Assembly (NCBI GenBank): GCA_036897095.1
Contig: JAYMSP010000208.1
Coordinates: forward strand, 1-64,000
Length of the DNA stretch: 64,000 nucleotides
Reading direction: 5' to 3'
From: Plantago elongata
Lineage: Eukaryota > Streptophyta > Magnoliopsida > Lamiales > Plantaginaceae
Each line of letters starts with the position of its first letter. The stretch's first letter is position 1. A program made the position numbers and the translations under genes. Below the pieces are notes generated by a model, which ran no database searches, was not told the DNA's origin, and was given only the letters and a program-made list of their open reading frames with translations. Below, piece by piece: positions 61,561 through 64,000 of the stretch.

Positions 61561-64000
61561 ATGGTTGCTATTCCAAATACTCAAACCATGGTGATGAGGG
61601 ATCACTCTCCATATAATCAAGAGTCCAAAATTGCAAAGATCAAGAAGAATATCATTGATTTCTCAATCAAGATTAAGAAAATCGGAGAGGATGATCCTAG
61701 AAGGATTATACACTCGATGAAGGTTGGGTTGGCATTGACGATAGTGTCTTTGTTCTACTACTTCAGGCCCTTGTATGATGGTTTCGGTCCAGCTGGAATG
61801 TGGGCCGTTTTAACTGTTGTGGTTGTATTTGAATTTACCGTCGGTAAGCTCTACTACTATTTATAGCGAATCATTTCTTTAAATTAATATGTATGTTGGG
61901 AATCTGTTGATAAGTACTACGTGTAATTTGAATTATTTTTTAAATTGTGAAATGCGTTAAGAATTTGCAGATACTATACGTGTAATTACCTACTTATAAT
62001 ATATGTTGATCTGCTTATAGTGCATTTTTACCAAATTTCCAAATGACGATAATTTAACCTGCTTATATATGTTGATTTTATTTCTTTCTTATAATCCATT
62101 TTTACCAAATTTGGTGACACTTTATATTGTTTTCAGGTGGGACTCTATCAAAGTGCTTAAACAGAGGATTTGCGACATTAATAGCCGGTGCTTTAGGAGT
62201 TGGAGCTGAGGCCTTGGCCGATCTATGTGGGAAAACAGGAGAACCTGTTATGCTCGGGTTTTTTGTATTTGTTCTAGGTAATCACGAAGTGTTTTCTAAT
62301 TATTATTTTGTTTTCTATTCTTTTTTTAAGAAAATAAAATTAAAAAAATAAATTAAAGAAAACAAGATTTGTATGATCCTCTATACTCTTTTTTGACCTT
62401 TTTGAATTGTGTGTTATATTTTCACAATAATGAGTAAGTACTAGGAAAATATTTGTCTTCTAAAATGTTCGAAAAAATCATTTTACCATTGTGTAAATTA
62501 GATTGGCGTGGTGGTATATTAATGTTATTCGTAATTAGGAAAATTGGTTTTTATAAGAATTCCATTTCATAAATAGTTAGAAAATAAAAATTCAAGAATT
62601 TTAGGTGTATTTAATTTATATATTCCCCTCCGCAAAATTTTAAATACTCAATTCACTAAAAGTTCATACATATTAAAAAAAGAAAAGCAAGTACGCTTTA
62701 ATTAGTGAAAATAACGCGCTAATAAAAATGTTCTTATGCAGCCGCGGTATCTTCATATATGCGCTTCATTCCAAGTGTGAAGAGGAGATACGACTACGGT
62801 GTCCTGATCTTCATCCTCACATTCAGTCTAGTTGCGGTATCAGGTTTCCGGGTCGAGGAGATTTTACAATTGGCTCATCAAAGGTTGTCCACAATACTCA
62901 TTGGTGCAGCAACCTGTATGGTGATATCCATATCCTGTAACCCAGTCTGGGCGGGTCAGGATCTGCACAATATGGTTGCTGCAAATATAGAAAAAATTGC
63001 TGCCTTTTTGGAAGGTACATTTAAAATTACAAATCTTGAATTAAACACTAGTGGTTATATATTATCACATCAAATTATGTGGAACTAGCTTTTAGAATCA
63101 GAAGTGGCAGTACATTAATCAAGCACACATTATATATATTCTTAATTATTTGATTCCACTTTTGGTTTTTGACCAACTTTTTGTACTTATGGTACGTACA
63201 AATTGTGATTGTGGAATTCCCTTGTGGAAATTAATCACTTAATTAATTTCACAGGTTTTGGAGGTGAATTTTTTATTTCTCAAGTGGATGAAAGCAGCAA
63301 AGGTTCTTCCAAGGTTGATGGTAGCAATAACAAGTCATTTCTGGAAAGCTATAAGAGTTTGCTAAATTCAAAGGCCACAGAGGACACATTGGTGAGCCAA
63401 ATTATTATTCAGTTGTTCGCGATTCTGTTTACGGACTCTGTTAAAGTGAAGATGGTAGAGAAGTTCGAATAGAGGAACATTTGATCAATTACTTAATGTA
63501 TATTATCGTTGTTCAGGCGAATTTCGCATGGTGGGAACCAGCACATGGTCGATTTCGATATAATCATCCCTGGAAACAATACTCAAAGACCGGTTCTCTT
63601 GCTAGGGAGTGTGCCTGCCACATTGAGACACTTAGTGGACTCTTAAAGACCAAACCTAAGGCAAGGACTTAAAACACTTAATACCTTTGTCTTTTCACCA
63701 TGTTCTTGTAAAAGTCCTTGTTAATAACTCAGCGTCTGACTCAATTACAGCTGAAAACATCAGAACTCGAGTCAAAAATCCGACAGGCATGCGAAATTCT
63801 AAGCCTGGAATCAGCCAAGGCCCTGAGAGAACTTGCCACCGCAATCAGGACCATGACGTTCCCATCATATGATGTTCTTACTCACATTCAAAATTCAAAA
63901 GCCGCAGCAGATGAGCTTACTAACGTCCTTGAAAGCTGTCCGCTGCCCTCGAAATCAGACCTGCAAGAATTCCTGCCAGTACTTGTCACTGCATCCGTCC
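61561..64000 (+). CDS. Aluminum-activated malate transporter family (ALMT) anion channel, partial at window end
   Basis: Exons 61561-61843, 62137-62277, 62742-63014, 63255-63391, 63517-63660 and 63751 to beyond 64000; 409 complete codons are visible. Five introns keep frame: four GT-AG, and the fifth a probable GC-AG (CCTAAG then GCAAGG). The product has a basic N terminus with [14 protein letters not shown], then about six membrane helices in the first 230 residues ([70 protein letters not shown]). A cytosolic half follows with the family WEP motif (284-286) in [19 protein letters not shown]. These are PF11744 hallmarks. ALMTs are plasma-membrane or tonoplast anion channels carrying malate and related anions in aluminium tolerance, guard cells and vacuolar storage. 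The start is the first in-frame ATG; ATGs 9 and 11 codons later are possible. The subclade cannot be fixed without the C terminus. Confidence 0.93.

Overview
This is a plant nuclear window, AT-rich outside the genes. Spliced genes with GT-AG introns, plant-only families (FEI-type receptor kinase, ALMT channel, CDR1-type protease, FBD F-box protein) and abundant MITEs point to a dicot. An asterid is a guess from protein resemblance only. No bacterial, viral or CRISPR system is present. I found no convincing new system; the most useful signals are transposon structures with readable boundaries and a few gene oddities.

Layout. 1-8500: gene-free transposon debris, including a nonautonomous MULE (4722-5998) with a MITE inside it, a long-TIR element (2896-3793) and two copies of a dispersed repeat. 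8609-9778: intronless F-box/kelch gene of the SKIP25/KUF1 type. 10000-14200: MITEs. 14311-16897 (minus): three-exon phytochrome-interacting ankyrin-repeat (PIA) gene. 18678-21750 (minus): two-exon small ZNF706-like zinc-finger gene whose intron carries a GGGTC-rich hAT-like element. 22100-25400: repeats. 25590-36270: intact 13-exon FEI-like LRR receptor kinase, with a Helitron copy in its first coding intron and an inverted second copy just downstream (37443-38393). 38400-44600: AT-rich repeats.

45890-47237: two-exon F-box/FBD/LRR gene with a 5' UTR intron. 47606-48939 (minus): CDR1-like aspartic protease with one frameshift. 51335-56252: fossil Ty1/copia LTR retrotransposon, minus strand. 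57784-59594: two related hAT-type elements, one with a perfect 8-bp target duplication. 61561 to the window end: ALMT malate-channel gene (partial), with a probable GC-AG intron.

The genes do not form a pathway. They are ordinary single loci separated by repeats: two F-box adaptors (protein turnover), a light-signalling ankyrin protein, a wall-sensing receptor kinase, an apoplastic protease and an anion channel. Exon boundaries were set by hand from splice motifs, reading frame and family resemblance; no alignment was run.
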